Below the pieces are notes generated by a model. It searched no databases. It had not been told where the DNA came from and was given only the letters and a program-made list of their open reading frames with translations. From NCBI RefSeq assembly GCF_019236175.1, contig NZ_JAFAJM010000017.1:122615-186614 (forward strand): 64,000 nucleotides of DNA, in the 5' to 3' direction. Origin of the DNA: Chryseobacterium sp. (GTDB lineage Bacteria > Bacteroidota > Bacteroidia > Flavobacteriales > Weeksellaceae). Below, piece by piece: positions 35,242-44,967 of the stretch (position 1 is its first letter; each line of letters opens with the position of its first letter). The position numbers and the translations under genes were made by a program.

Positions 35242-35242
35242 T

Positions 35243-35303
35243 TTTGTTAAACAAATTTGTGCAAAATTAATCAAATTTTACTTTTGACAAAATTGTTAAA
35301 CAA
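35243..35303 (-). promoter_or_regulatory. Promoter of the tetR-efflux operon with two palindromic operators
   Basis: Minus-strand TTTG (35288-35291), 18 bases, TAATTTTG (35262-35269) is a good Bacteroidota promoter. TTTGTT-A-AACAAA lies at 35243-35255, at the expected transcription start, and TTGTT-A-AACAA at 35293-35303, just upstream of the -33. The two centres are 49 bases apart. Confidence 0.65.
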
Positions 35304-35433
35304 AAAAATTAAACTAAATTGTTATGACATGCATCATATATTTTAGCAATCATTATCTCAGAAATTGAATACAATTCGGAATATTTTCAGGAGTATCAGA
35401 GATAAAACATAAAAACGATATGGGTATAAAATA

Positions 35434-35467
35434 AAAACGAGCAGAAGATTCTGCTCGTTTTTTTTGT
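35434..35467 (-). terminator. Terminator of the CvfB-like gene
   Basis: AAAACGAGCAGA and TCTGCTCGTTTT form a stem closed by a short loop, with a T-run on the minus strand, three bases after the stop. Confidence 0.8.
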
Positions 35468-35469
35468 CG

Positions 35470-36294
35470 TTATAATAACTTTATTTTGTCATCTGAAATA
35501 TCGATGATCTTATCTTTATAAAGTCCGCCGATTGCTTTCTTAAAATTTTTCTTACTCATTTGAAGTTCATCTTTGATCTCTTCAGGGGATGATTTATCTG
35601 AAACATACAGAAGTCCATAATTCTCTTCCAGTTTATTCAGGATCTTTTGCTTGAATTCATCAATATTTTCGAAACCATCAGGCTGTAGAGAGACATCAAT
35701 TTTACCATCTTCACGAATTGCTTTAATAAAGCCGGTTTCTTCTGATAAAGGATACAGTTTTTTGAAAACATCAGAAGCATAAATCAGTCCGATGTATTTT
35801 TTATTAATCACCACATTCCATCCAAGCTCACTTTCATTCATCATAATCAGATCTACCTTATCTCCTTTTTCGAACGGCAGATCCTGATACTGTGGATTTC
35901 TTTTAAACTTTGTAGTTCCTGTAATTAAATCCAGGTTTTCTTCTATATAGGTGTAAACCAAATATCTTTTCCCTTCGATAATTTTAGTTTTCTGCTGCTT
36001 ATAAGGGATGAACAGATCTTTAATAATTCCCCAGTCCATAAAAGCTCCGCTTGGAAGACTTTGTACGCAGCTCATTACAGCAAATTCGCCTACTTCAGCC
36101 AATGGAATTTCAGTAGTTGCTTTTAATTTATCATCATCCTGATACACGAAAACCTCAATTTCCTCACCTATTTCTTTTTCTTCCTGAATGAAGATTTTAG
36201 GTAAAAAAGCTTTTTCACCGGATCCGTCCGTAAGAATCCATCCTGAGTTAATTTTTTCTGAAATTTCTAAACTTTGAGTTTTTCCGAGTTGCAT
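35470..36294 (-). CDS. CvfB-like S1-domain RNA-binding protein
   Basis: 274 residues. Several S1/OB-type modules are visible: GEFAVMSCVQSLPSGAFMDWG and ESELGWNVVINKKYIGLIYASDVF, then KAIREDGKIDVSLQPDGF. The C-terminus, MSKKNFKKAIGGLYKDKIIDISDDKIKLL, is the winged helix of CvfB. CvfB in Staphylococcus binds RNA and affects virulence genes; the role in this organism is unknown. It is a single-gene unit with its own terminator. A TACCTTTG box lies at 36314-36321 on its strand. Confidence 0.88.
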   Translation of the reverse strand: MQLGKTQSLEISEKINSGWILTDGSGEKAFLPKIFIQEEKEIGEEIEVFVYQDDDKLKATTEIPLAEVGEFAVMSCVQSLPSGAFMDWGIIKDLFIPYKQQKTKIIEGKRYLVYTYIEENLDLITGTTKFKRNPQYQDLPFEKGDKVDLIMMNESELGWNVVINKKYIGLIYASDVFKKLYPLSEETGFIKAIREDGKIDVSLQPDGFENIDEFKQKILNKLEENYGLLYVSDKSSPEEIKDELQMSKKNFKKAIGGLYKDKIIDISDDKIKLL

Positions 36295-36433
36295 TGATGA
36301 TAAAATTAGCTGACAAAGGTACGGAAATTTGAAGATTCCATCCTACTGAATCCTTCCCAATCTGCCTAAGGATAAATTTCACATGATCAATAGCCCTAAA
36401 ACACGTACATTTGACTGATACAAATTCCAAAAT

Positions 36434-36880
36434 ATGAAAAACTATCTAATCATTGCTTTGCTACCTCTCACCATTAGCCTCAATGCTCAGATAATGGAAA
36501 AAACAGCGCTTAATATCGGATATCGTTATACGGGAAGAAATGTATTACAAGCCGGCCTTGAATTCAGATTGGGCGAAACCAACTATAAATCTGTAATCAT
36601 AGGGCCTTCATTACTGTACACACGTATGAATCATACCGATAAGTTCCTCCCTGAAGCTCATGTTTATTATACCAATAACGGACCTTTATGTGGAGTTTCA
36701 GTCAATCCGTATTCTATAGAGCCCAGAATCGGCATTTCGTTATTCAATGCTTTATTCATCAATACAGGTTATGCTTTTCCGATCAATAAAGAAAAATATT
36801 TCAAAGGGATCACTTTTGGGGTACAGCTGAATATTGCTCCTAAAAACTCAAAGTTTTATGATTATATGAAAATCATGTGA
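36434..36880 (+). CDS. Small secreted outer-membrane-type beta protein
   Basis: 148 residues, unnamed. A signal peptide ends at LNAQ (about residue 19). The rest alternates polar and hydrophobic residues in short beta strands (ALNIGYRYTGRNVLQAGLEF, YFKGITFGVQLNIAP) with aromatic turns, like a small beta barrel. A TACATTTG box at 36406-36413 may be its promoter. The 270 bases after it hold no gene, only two similar stretches of about 25 bases. Confidence 0.6.
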   Translation: MKNYLIIALLPLTISLNAQIMEKTALNIGYRYTGRNVLQAGLEFRLGETNYKSVIIGPSLLYTRMNHTDKFLPEAHVYYTNNGPLCGVSVNPYSIEPRIGISLFNALFINTGYAFPINKEKYFKGITFGVQLNIAPKNSKFYDYMKIM

Positions 36881-37150
36881 CAGGGTTAATTTTAAACCAC
36901 ATAAGAATGATGACAAGGTGTTGCCGGTGAAAATCCTGAACATTTTTCAGGCTGCGAATACACGAATAAAACGATTTCACTTAAACGATGTATCTATATG
37001 GTTTGAAATCATTTACATTCACCGTTTTTTTGTATCTCCAGCATTTTTCAGCCACGAATGCGCGATATAATCAATAAAACCATACCTCTAAGTGGGTTCA
37101 GATTCTATCACATAGAATATGATTACAGTGACACTTTTCTCTGTGTTTTT

Positions 37151-37993
37151 TTATTCTGACCGGGAAATATAGTCCATCAGTTCCCGTTTGCTGCTTTCAA
37201 AATCAAAAGCATCATTAACTACAAAATATCTGTTTTTATCTGCACAATTAGGATACATAGACTTTGCTAATGCCAGTTTATTTTTATCGAAACTTATAGA
37301 TTTCACTAAATCTCTGATTTGAGCAGCGGTAAACATAGAATTTCGCATCTGTTGGCTGATCATGGCTATTTTACCGTCATCAAATTTTTCATTTCTCTGC
37401 AATGCGTCAAAAAACTGGCGGAAAGTAGCATTATCCATTACACTGCCTGAATCATTCCAGTTTCCGGGATGATTTCCATAGGGATTATTCCATATATCAT
37501 TCCAGTCATTAAAACCATATTGGCCCTGAACAGGATAGGAATCTAGAAGAAACAAACCTTGATCCGTAAAAAAATCGAGCACCATTCTGCTGTTATTTCT
37601 AAGCATTAAAGTGGTTCTGTAAATCAAAAATCCGTTATCATAAATCGATATGGGTATTCTGCCGGATTGCAGATCAAAAAAACGATATTTTCCGCTGCCA
37701 TTAGCCATCATCTGATCACCAATTTCCACAGTGAAAAAACCTTGTTCGGGAATCCTCAGAAAAACCTCGGCATATCCGTAGCTCCTGTTCCACTGATAAT
37801 TTGGATTTCTTATGCTGTTATTTTTGGCATTAGCATTCCGGTCAAAGGTTTTATTTCCTTTACCCAGACTATTGGGAACCTGCATTTCTGTTGCAGAAGC
37901 CTCATTTCTTAACAGCTCTCCAGCTTTTCCTGCTTCCTGACCCAATACATGAACTCCTACCCAAAATACTAAACTTATAAAAATCTTTTTCAT
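37151..37993 (-). CDS. Secreted DUF4476 protein
   Basis: 280 residues with a signal peptide ending VLGQ. Residues 185-278 form a DUF4476 domain: DNATFRQFFDALQRNEKFDD, then TAAQIRDLVKSISFDKNKLALAK and CADKNRYFVVNDAFDFESSKREL. The N-terminal half has a beta-rich region similar to PEGA-type stretches (RIPEQGFFTVEIGDQMMANG). Families with this C-terminus occur widely in Bacteroidota, without a known function. It is exported, probably to the periplasm. Confidence 0.78.
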   Translation of the reverse strand: MKKIFISLVFWVGVHVLGQEAGKAGELLRNEASATEMQVPNSLGKGNKTFDRNANAKNNSIRNPNYQWNRSYGYAEVFLRIPEQGFFTVEIGDQMMANGSGKYRFFDLQSGRIPISIYDNGFLIYRTTLMLRNNSRMVLDFFTDQGLFLLDSYPVQGQYGFNDWNDIWNNPYGNHPGNWNDSGSVMDNATFRQFFDALQRNEKFDDGKIAMISQQMRNSMFTAAQIRDLVKSISFDKNKLALAKSMYPNCADKNRYFVVNDAFDFESSKRELMDYISRSE

Positions 37994-38096
37994 GCTTATT
38001 TTTTTTCACAGACCATCTCCATTTTTATGCCAAAACAAGATTTTTTTTAAATCTAATTGCTGATGCATGTCTGATTATTATTTTAACCGTCAATAT

Positions 38097-38131
38097 AAAA
38101 AGACTGCCTCAAAATTGAGACAGTCTTTTTT
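38097..38131 (-). terminator. Terminator of lpd
   Basis: AAAAGACTG-C-CTCAA and TTGAG-A-CAGTCTTTT form a long stem with T's on the minus strand, about 35 bases after the lpd stop. Confidence 0.8.
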
Positions 38132-38166
38132 ATATATTTAAAATGATTAAATCTTTTAATCAGATA

Positions 38167-39570
38167 TTACATATGGATAGGTCTTTTTGCCGTAGCATCC
38201 AATGCAGCTTCTTTAATAGCTTCAGCATAAGTCGGGTGAGCATGAGAACTTCTTGCAATATCTTCTGCACTTGCACGGAATTCCATAGCAATTACACCTT
38301 CCGCAATAAGATCGGCAGCTCTTGCTCCTACGATATGCATTCCTAAAACCTCATCAGTTTTTTCGTCTGCAATAATCTTCACAAGACCGTCGATATCTCC
38401 ACTTGCACGGCTTCTACCTAAGGCTCTCATTGGGAAAGAACCTACTTTGTAAGCTACCCCTTCCTCTTTCAATTGCTCTTCAGTTTTACCAACACCTGCA
38501 ACTTCAGGCCATGTATATACAACACCTGGAATCAGGTTATAGTTGATATGTGGTTTTTGTCCTGCCAATGTTTCAGCAACGAAAACACCTTCTTCTTCAG
38601 CTTTATGAGCAAGCATAGCTCCTTTGATAACATCTCCGATCGCGTAGATATTAGCCACATTAGTCTGTAAATGATCATTGACTTTCACTCTTCCTCTTTC
38701 GTCAAGTTCTACTCCAGCTTTTTCAAGAGCAAGACCATCTGTATAAGGTTTTCTTCCTACAGAAACTAAACAGTAATCTCCTTCTACCACTACTTCTTCT
38801 CCTTTTTTATCTTTAGCTGTGATCTTTACAGTATCTCCGTTTCTTTCAACAGCTGAAACTGCTGTAGAAAGCATAAACTTCATTCCTTGTTTTTTAAGAA
38901 CTTTAGTTAATTCTTTACTTAAAGCTCCATCCATTCCAGGAATGATTTTATCCATAAATTCTACTACTGTTACCTGAGCTCCCAGTCTTAAGTATACAGA
39001 TCCTAATTCAAGACCAATTACTCCACCACCGATTACCACTAAATGTTTAGGGATTTCTTTAAGGTTTAAAGCTTCAGTAGAGGTAATTACTCTTTCTTTA
39101 TCAAGAGAAATGAAAGGTAAAGTAGATGGTTTAGAACCTGTTGCTATGATAGTATATTTCGATTCGATCGTTTCAGAAGAACCGTCATTTTTAGTAATTT
39201 TGATCTGAGTAGCAGACTCAAAGCTTCCTATTCCTTCAAAAACAGTAATGTTATTTTTGTTCATCAGGTAGCTGATTCCATCTGTATTCTGCTTGATCAC
39301 TTCATTTTTACGCTCGATCATTCTTGCAATATCCGCTTGCGGCTCATTGATGATGATTCCGTGACCTGCAAAATTGTGTTTTGCATTTTCGAAATGTTCA
39401 GAGCTGTCAAGAAGCGCTTTTGACGGAATACATCCAACGTTAAGACAAGTTCCGCCTAAAGTTGAATATTTTTCAATAATTGCTGTTTTGAAACCTAACT
39501 GTGCTGCACGGATCGCAGCTACATAACCTCCAGGACCAGAACCTATTACGGTAACATCGAATTGACTCAT
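38167..39570 (-). CDS. lpdA: Dihydrolipoyl dehydrogenase (E3)
   Basis: 467 residues. FAD site GSGPGGYVAAIRAAQLG at the start; redox disulfide in GGTCLNVGCIPSK (41-53); NAD site VVIGGGVIGLELGSVYLRLG near 180; catalytic His-Glu in SSHAHPTYAEAIKEAAL at the C-terminus. It reoxidises lipoamide in the pyruvate, 2-oxoglutarate, branched-chain or glycine-cleavage complexes. It is not next to any E1/E2 genes, so it probably serves several complexes. Confidence 0.96.
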   Translation of the reverse strand: MSQFDVTVIGSGPGGYVAAIRAAQLGFKTAIIEKYSTLGGTCLNVGCIPSKALLDSSEHFENAKHNFAGHGIIINEPQADIARMIERKNEVIKQNTDGISYLMNKNNITVFEGIGSFESATQIKITKNDGSSETIESKYTIIATGSKPSTLPFISLDKERVITSTEALNLKEIPKHLVVIGGGVIGLELGSVYLRLGAQVTVVEFMDKIIPGMDGALSKELTKVLKKQGMKFMLSTAVSAVERNGDTVKITAKDKKGEEVVVEGDYCLVSVGRKPYTDGLALEKAGVELDERGRVKVNDHLQTNVANIYAIGDVIKGAMLAHKAEEEGVFVAETLAGQKPHINYNLIPGVVYTWPEVAGVGKTEEQLKEEGVAYKVGSFPMRALGRSRASGDIDGLVKIIADEKTDEVLGMHIVGARAADLIAEGVIAMEFRASAEDIARSSHAHPTYAEAIKEAALDATAKRPIHM

Positions 39571-39613
39571 GTTATTGTGTGAATTTGTTTATTATTATCT
39601 ATCTTAATTCTTA

Positions 39614-39644
39614 CAAATTTACATATAAATTACCAAGCACCAAA
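39614..39644 (-). promoter_or_regulatory. Promoter of lpd
   Basis: On the minus strand TTTG (39641-39644), exactly 19 bases, TAAATTTG (39614-39621): a full match to the Bacteroidota housekeeping promoter, 44 bases before the ATG. Confidence 0.75.
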
Positions 39645-39677
39645 GTGAGTTTTATCAATTTTGAGTTCAAAAAATTT
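39640..39677. repeat. Duplicated downstream flank, copy 1
   Basis: CCAAAGTGAGTTTTATCAAT and the following TTTGAGTT-C-AAAAAA recur at 40371-40408 with few changes. Both copies lie just past the stops of the two related small genes, so the duplication included the 3' flank. Confidence 0.7.
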
Positions 39678-39694
39678 TCAATACATTAATACGG

Positions 39695-40045
39695 CTACAG
39701 ATCTATTCTCGCCTTTCCGCTTCCTATACTTCCTGCACTGGCGAAATAAGAACCGCCATAAACGTACCACTCAAGACTTTCCAGATACTGAATTGCGTTT
39801 TCAGGAATAATTACAGAAAGATCATCTTCTGAAATAAGCCCACTATACCATCTTCCCGATCTGGAATAATGTTCATATTCCACAAAATAATGCAACCACT
39901 TTCTTCCGCAATGGATACATTCATCAATGCTTACCTCTCCATATCGTCCGTTGGTGACATCTATTCCTAAGGATGTTTTTTTATAATTAAAATAATGAAG
40001 GGGTGGTTGTTCACAGGTACAGTTTATTTTAGGAATTATTTTCAT
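39695..40045 (-). CDS. Small Cys-rich (probable metal-binding) protein, paralogue 1
   Basis: 116 residues, not a family I can name. CTCEQP near the start and CIHCGRKWLHYFVEYEH form a possible four-Cys zinc site (C-x-C and C-x2-C). It continues SRSGRWYSGLISEDDL and NAIQYLESLEWYVYGGSYF. No signal peptide. The paralogue at 40430 has the same order of motifs. Function is unknown; a protein- or nucleic-acid-binding adaptor is possible. Confidence 0.65.
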   Translation of the reverse strand: MKIIPKINCTCEQPPLHYFNYKKTSLGIDVTNGRYGEVSIDECIHCGRKWLHYFVEYEHYSRSGRWYSGLISEDDLSVIIPENAIQYLESLEWYVYGGSYFASAGSIGSGKARIDL

Positions 40046-40429
40046 TCTATCCTTGGTTTAAAGTATAAAAATAGTAAAAACACTTTAACATTGAAATAAT
40101 GATCGAAGGTATGAAAAACAGTATTCATTGAAAAAATCTCTTCCTTTACATCATGGTCTCATTATGGAATTTTGCTTTTTCAATCGGAGATAAATTTTAA
40201 GATTAAAAAAAATCATAACCAACGTCATCAATAAAGACGGAAAAATCTGACTATAGGGTTTATCATTCGGGAAAAGGGTTCCTATAAATACCGGCAAGGT
40301 AAAACCAAAAGGCTGGAATACTTCAGGAAACACAAACGGAAATAAGTATATCCTGAAGTTGATCTGGGCTCCAAAGTAAGCTTTATCAATTTTGAGTTAA
40401 AAAAAATTAAATATACTGCTGTACCGCAG
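40046..40429. other. 384-base region between the two paralogues
   Basis: It holds the second flank repeat (40371-40408), an inverted repeat CTTCAGGA/TCCTGAAG at 40321-40358, and a 60-codon minus-strand frame with a GTG start (40151-40333). That frame has one hydrophobic stretch, LLMTLVMIFFNLKIYLRL. It could be a remnant or small membrane peptide but is not well supported. Confidence 0.45.
40371..40408. repeat. Duplicated downstream flank, copy 2
   Basis: CCAAAGTAAGCTTTATCAAT followed by TTTGAGTTAAAAAA, the partner of 39640-39677. Confidence 0.7.
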
Positions 40430-40789
40430 TTATCGGTCTACTGTCATTTTCCCCGATCCTATCGTCACCTCATCGTCAAAAAATGAACCTCCGTACACAT
40501 ACCATTCAAGGTTTTCCAGATATTCCACTGCATTTTCAGGAGTGATCTGTGAACGATCTTTTTTTGAAACAATTCCTTTGTACCATCTCCCTGATTTAGA
40601 AAAACTTTCATGTTGGACAAAATAATGAATCCATATTCTCTGGCACAGTTTGCATTGCTGAATGGTTACTTCTCCATCTCTTCCGTCAGTATGATCTATA
40701 CCTAATTCCGAACTTCTGTATTCAGTGTAATTGGATCCGGGTTTTTCACAGGCACATCCTATTTGGGGGATTTTATTATTCATTGACAT
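40430..40789 (-). CDS. Small Cys-rich (probable metal-binding) protein, paralogue 2
   Basis: 119 residues. CACEKP, CKLCQRIWIHYFVQHESFSK, SGRWYKGIVSKKDR and AVEYLENLEWYVYGGSFF follow the order of paralogue 1, with clear identity over the entire length. Segmental duplication is supported by the shared downstream flank. It starts about 60 bases before the glycosyltransferase gene end and on the same strand, but any functional link with that gene is doubtful. Confidence 0.65.
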   Translation of the reverse strand: MSMNNKIPQIGCACEKPGSNYTEYRSSELGIDHTDGRDGEVTIQQCKLCQRIWIHYFVQHESFSKSGRWYKGIVSKKDRSQITPENAVEYLENLEWYVYGGSFFDDEVTIGSGKMTVDR

Positions 40790-40848
40790 TTATTTTATCA
40801 GATCCCAAATCTAAGAAAATAAAACCCCATGAGGCAAATCGTACGGGA

Positions 40849-41931
40849 CTACAGCTTCATTAAATCCAGCAAAACCTCCTCATATTTATTCAAAATAATA
40901 TTCTTAGAAAATCTGGATTTGATCGAATTTTTTATAGCATCCCTGTTATAATTATTCTGCAGTACTTTTACAATCTGCTGAGCAAAGCCATCATAGTTTT
41001 CAATATCTGCAATTTCACCATTAACATGGTGCTGGATAATTTCATTAATTCCTCCCGGGCAGTTGTTGGCTAATGAATAGGTTCCGCAGGCTCCCGCTTC
41101 TAGAAGAACATTGGGAAAACCTTCGTATCTTGAAGAAAGGACAAATAAATCCGCGTGTTTCAGGTATTGATAAGGGTTGTCCTGTCTGCCATGGAAAATA
41201 ACCTTTTTCAGCCCCAATAGTTCTTTTGTCTGAAGCAGCAGATCTTTGTCTTTTCCATCACCCAGAATATGAAGCATAATGTTTTCATTTTTCAGTCTGG
41301 AGAAAACCTTCAGTAAATTATCAAACCCTTTTCTGGCTGAAAGATTGCCTATTGCCACTACATTTTTATAATTGTATTTATAGCATTCCGGCTTACGAGC
41401 TGTTGCTAATTTATCTTCAATAAAATCAAAATCAACGGGATTATTTATTTTAACAATTTTCTTTTTCTTGATATTAAAATTATCTATAAGATCTACCATC
41501 ATATCATCACTCTGTGCAATGATTTTCTGATAATTGTTATAAAAATGATAGAAGAATTTAATTTCTTTTCTGGTGACATGCTGTGATACCACATTGGTTT
41601 CCCTTGCAATAAATTTTGTTCTTGGAAAAAGCCTGATAAAAAGGGATAAATAAGCGTTCACTTCACCAAAACCTGAAAATACGATATCCGGTTTTCTTCT
41701 GTAGATTTCTCCTAAAATAGGTTTTAAAGAATGTCTGATTCTCTCGGTATTGATATCGATGATCTCAACATCATTTTTCAGAAAATGAAGATATCCGCCC
41801 TGTTTGCGCAACAGCAAAATCTTGGGCTCAAAACGATCCCTGGAAAGATGATTTGCTATAGTGGTGACAATCCTTTCTGCGCCTCCGGTTTCTAAGTCCG
41901 GCAGAATAAATATGACAGATATTTTTTTCAT
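40849..41931 (-). CDS. Glycosyltransferase family 4
   Basis: 360 residues, GT-B fold. The N-terminal domain opens IFILPDLETGGAERIVTTIA, the glycine-rich acceptor side. The C-terminal domain has VVAIGNLSARKGFDNLLKVF, LHILGDGKD and the E-x7-E signature in FVLSSRYEGFPNVLLEAGAC. It transfers a sugar from a nucleotide donor to a surface glycan or lipid. No polysaccharide cluster is nearby, so the target is unknown. Confidence 0.9.
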   Translation of the reverse strand: MKKISVIFILPDLETGGAERIVTTIANHLSRDRFEPKILLLRKQGGYLHFLKNDVEIIDINTERIRHSLKPILGEIYRRKPDIVFSGFGEVNAYLSLFIRLFPRTKFIARETNVVSQHVTRKEIKFFYHFYNNYQKIIAQSDDMMVDLIDNFNIKKKKIVKINNPVDFDFIEDKLATARKPECYKYNYKNVVAIGNLSARKGFDNLLKVFSRLKNENIMLHILGDGKDKDLLLQTKELLGLKKVIFHGRQDNPYQYLKHADLFVLSSRYEGFPNVLLEAGACGTYSLANNCPGGINEIIQHHVNGEIADIENYDGFAQQIVKVLQNNYNRDAIKNSIKSRFSKNIILNKYEEVLLDLMKL

Positions 41932-42054
41932 CAGTTAAAGTTACTAAAAAGTTTCATTATGATTCAAATATTGGGCAGCCTAAGATTTTCCAGAATGCCT
42001 ATTTGTTTATCTCCTTTATTTCAGATAAGACAGTCTTTTCAGGAAGCTGCAGAA

Positions 42055-42516
42055 TCAAAAGTAATTTTCAATAAAAAGCCCGGGATCAGGAATTGAATCA
42101 AATTCAGCTTTGACAGAAGGATTATCAGCAACCCATTTTTGCAATTCAGAGTTATCTTTTATATGATCATCCACAGGAACAGCAGTGTAGAGTCTGCTAT
42201 TGGAAATATTATTTTTTAAATACAATACTAAAAAACGTTTATTCTTATTTTCATATACCTTTGAGGATGGTAACTTTCCGGCATCACAAAGCCCCTGATA
42301 CCTCCAGTTATTGACCTCAAAAGAATAAACATAATGGTATCCGCCTCCTTTCCCGTAGGGTTTAATTTCTCTTATCTTACCAACAGCATATACACCATTC
42401 TGTTTATATTCTGCCTCAAACTTCTTCTTCAGCGATGAATCATAGTAAAACACACCCGCGATAAGAAGCAATAAAGGAATCCAATAGTTTTGTTTGAGAA
42501 ATTCCATTGTTATCAA
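42055..42516 (-). CDS. Membrane-anchored small protein, unknown function
   Basis: 153 residues with one N-terminal transmembrane segment (YWIPLLLLIAGVFYYDSSLK). The external part has YAVGKIREIKPYGKGGGYHY and FLVLYLKNNISNSRLYTAVP, a short beta-rich domain seen in many uncharacterised flavobacterial proteins. A start at MEFLKQ, three codons in, is equally possible. Confidence 0.6.
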   Translation of the reverse strand: MITMEFLKQNYWIPLLLLIAGVFYYDSSLKKKFEAEYKQNGVYAVGKIREIKPYGKGGGYHYVYSFEVNNWRYQGLCDAGKLPSSKVYENKNKRFLVLYLKNNISNSRLYTAVPVDDHIKDNSELQKWVADNPSVKAEFDSIPDPGLFIENYF

Positions 42517-42604
42517 TGATTTTTCAGATTTTTCTAAATTAAAAAGAAACCCTTCTCCCGAAGAATTTCTTTTTAATTATTTTATCGTGTGATCAGTTCA
42601 TCTG

Positions 42605-44809
42605 TTAGTTCGCAACATCACTGATAAACTTAATCCTCAGCATTCTCACTTCCTCATCTGAAAGCTCATCACCAAATTCATCAAGTAATACCTTCATACT
42701 ATCGCTTTCTGATTCATTCATAAATTCCATGAAGCCATCAACAATATCTTCGTCAAAATTATCTTCTATATAATAATCGATATTCAGTTTTGTACCCTGA
42801 TAGACGATGCTTTCCATTTCTTTCAGCAATTCATTCATGGAAAGATTTTTAGCTCTTGCTATATCTTCAAGATCAATTTTCTTATCCGTACTCTGAATAA
42901 TAAAAACCTTGTGACTTGATTTATTGGCCACCTGCTTCAGAACCATATCCTGGGTACGCTCAATATTGTGATCTTCTACATAGGTTTTGATAAAGTCTGC
43001 AAATTCTTTACCGTATTTTTTGGCTTTTCCTTCTCCTACTCCATAAATCTTGGCAATTTCTTCCACACTGACCGGATACTGAACCGTCATGTCTTCAAGA
43101 CTCGGATCCATAAATACCGTATAAGGCGGGATCCCGTGCTTTTTGGCTACTTTTTTTCTTAGTTCTTTTAGCTGATTAAACAGATTCTGATCTAAGCCGC
43201 CTCCGGCCTGCTGTTGTACCTGATCACTTTCTGCTTTAGTCTGAGTAAGATCGAACTCTCTGTCTTCCGCAATTAAGAATACATCTTTACATTGCCCACT
43301 TAAAGCCTCTTTGCCCTTTTCCACTATTTTTAAAACACCGTAGGTTTCAATATCTTTTTGTAAAAAATTCTGAACAGTAGCCTGCCTCAGAATAGTTTTC
43401 CAGTAATTATCCTTTTCTTCTTTCCCAAAACCAAAATGAGCACTTTGTTCAAGTTTATACGATTTTGTAACGGCAGTTTCCTTTCCTACAATAACAGAAA
43501 TCAGATCTTTGGCTTTAAATTTTTCACCTGTATCTTTAATAAGCTCTAAGGCTTTTTTCAAATCTGCCGTGGCATCTTTCAATTTTGGAGGATTGGATGA
43601 GTTATCACACATTTTTGCCCCGTCTCCGTGTATCGGATCAAAGCTTTCTCCAAAATAATACAAAATATACTGTCTTCTGCTCATAGAAGTTTCAGCATAG
43701 CCTACTACTTCATTTAAAAGCTGCAATCCGATTTCTCTTTCGGAAACAGGCTTTTGTGCAAGAAATTTTTCTAATTTCTCAATATCTTTCGGATCATAAA
43801 AAGCAAGACAGTGGCCTTCTCCGCCATCTCTTCCGGCTCTTCCGGTTTCCTGATAATAGCTTTCCAGTGATTTCGGGAAATCATAATGGATAACAAAGCG
43901 AACATCCGGCTTGTCTATCCCCATTCCGAAAGCAATCGTTGCCACAATTACATCCACCTCTTCCATCAGAAACTTATCCTGATTAGCCACTCTTATTTTC
44001 TGATCCAGACCTGCATGATAAGGAAGTGCATTAATCCCGTTTACCTGCAAAAGCTGAGCAAATTCTTCAACTTTTCTGCGGCTCAGACAATACACAATTC
44101 CTGATTTTCCTTTATGCTGATTAATAAATTTAACGATTTCCTTATCTACATTCACTTTAGGACATACCTCATAATATAGATTGGGACGGTTAAAACTTTC
44201 TTTAAACACCAATGCATTGATCATCCCTAAAGTCTTCTGAATGTCATCCTGTACTTTAGGAGTTGCCGTGGCCGTCAGTGCAATTACGGGTACACTGGCG
44301 ATCCTATCAATGATTTGTTTCAGATTTCTGTATTCCGGTCTGAAATCATGTCCCCACTCTGAAATACAGTGGGCTTCATCGATCGCAAAGAATGAAATCT
44401 TTACTTCCTTTAAAAAGTCCAGATAATCCTCTTTGATCAATGATTCAGGAGCTACATACAAAAGCTTGGTTTTGCCGCTTTTAATATCGTCAAAAACCTG
44501 TTTTGTCTGAGTCTTGTTTAATGATGAATTTAATACATGTGCTACCCCATCATCAGAAGAGAGGCCATTCACTGCATCTACCTGATTCTTCATTAACGCT
44601 ATTAAGGGCGAAACGACAATTGCCGTACCTTCCGAAATAAGGGCCGGAAGCTGATAACATAATGATTTACCACCTCCTGTAGGCATCAAAACAAATATAT
44701 CCTTCCCGTTTAAAAGGTTTTCTATGATTTGTTCCTGCTGACCCTTAAAAGTAGAAAACCCAAAATACTTTTTCAATTCGCCTGATAAATTGGCTTTTTT
44801 TGCGCTCAT
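42605..44809 (-). CDS. recQ: ATP-dependent DNA helicase RecQ
   Basis: 734 residues. Helicase motifs: 0 ([14 protein letters not shown]), I ([16 protein letters not shown]), Ia ([13 protein letters not shown]), II ([20 protein letters not shown]), III ([10 protein letters not shown]), then [20 protein letters not shown] and [13 protein letters not shown] (V-VI). The zinc domain follows near [13 protein letters not shown], then winged-helix and an HRDC region with [17 protein letters not shown] further 100-residue acidic C-terminus contains two helical modules. It unwinds DNA in recombination and fork repair. A TAACTTTG box lies at 44842-44849. Confidence 0.95.
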   Translation of the reverse strand: MSAKKANLSGELKKYFGFSTFKGQQEQIIENLLNGKDIFVLMPTGGGKSLCYQLPALISEGTAIVVSPLIALMKNQVDAVNGLSSDDGVAHVLNSSLNKTQTKQVFDDIKSGKTKLLYVAPESLIKEDYLDFLKEVKISFFAIDEAHCISEWGHDFRPEYRNLKQIIDRIASVPVIALTATATPKVQDDIQKTLGMINALVFKESFNRPNLYYEVCPKVNVDKEIVKFINQHKGKSGIVYCLSRRKVEEFAQLLQVNGINALPYHAGLDQKIRVANQDKFLMEEVDVIVATIAFGMGIDKPDVRFVIHYDFPKSLESYYQETGRAGRDGGEGHCLAFYDPKDIEKLEKFLAQKPVSEREIGLQLLNEVVGYAETSMSRRQYILYYFGESFDPIHGDGAKMCDNSSNPPKLKDATADLKKALELIKDTGEKFKAKDLISVIVGKETAVTKSYKLEQSAHFGFGKEEKDNYWKTILRQATVQNFLQKDIETYGVLKIVEKGKEALSGQCKDVFLIAEDREFDLTQTKAESDQVQQQAGGGLDQNLFNQLKELRKKVAKKHGIPPYTVFMDPSLEDMTVQYPVSVEEIAKIYGVGEGKAKKYGKEFADFIKTYVEDHNIERTQDMVLKQVANKSSHKVFIIQSTDKKIDLEDIARAKNLSMNELLKEMESIVYQGTKLNIDYYIEDNFDEDIVDGFMEFMNESESDSMKVLLDEFGDELSDEEVRMLRIKFISDVAN

Positions 44810-44967
44810 CTAATTTTCTATTGCTAAATTTGCATGTAACCCAAAGTTATAAATTTTTTGCTTAAAATAAAAGCGAACGAATTTATAAAAAATAAAATTT
44901 ATATTAAATATTCTTTTTAAAATATAACGTTTTTTAAGAACTTTTTTGTATACCTTATCTAAGTAAA

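Noticed and set aside
38020..38045. TTGGCA on the minus strand before the DUF4476 gene as a sigma-54 site
   Set aside because: The -12 half does not match (GG-N10-GA) and the rest of the consensus is poor.
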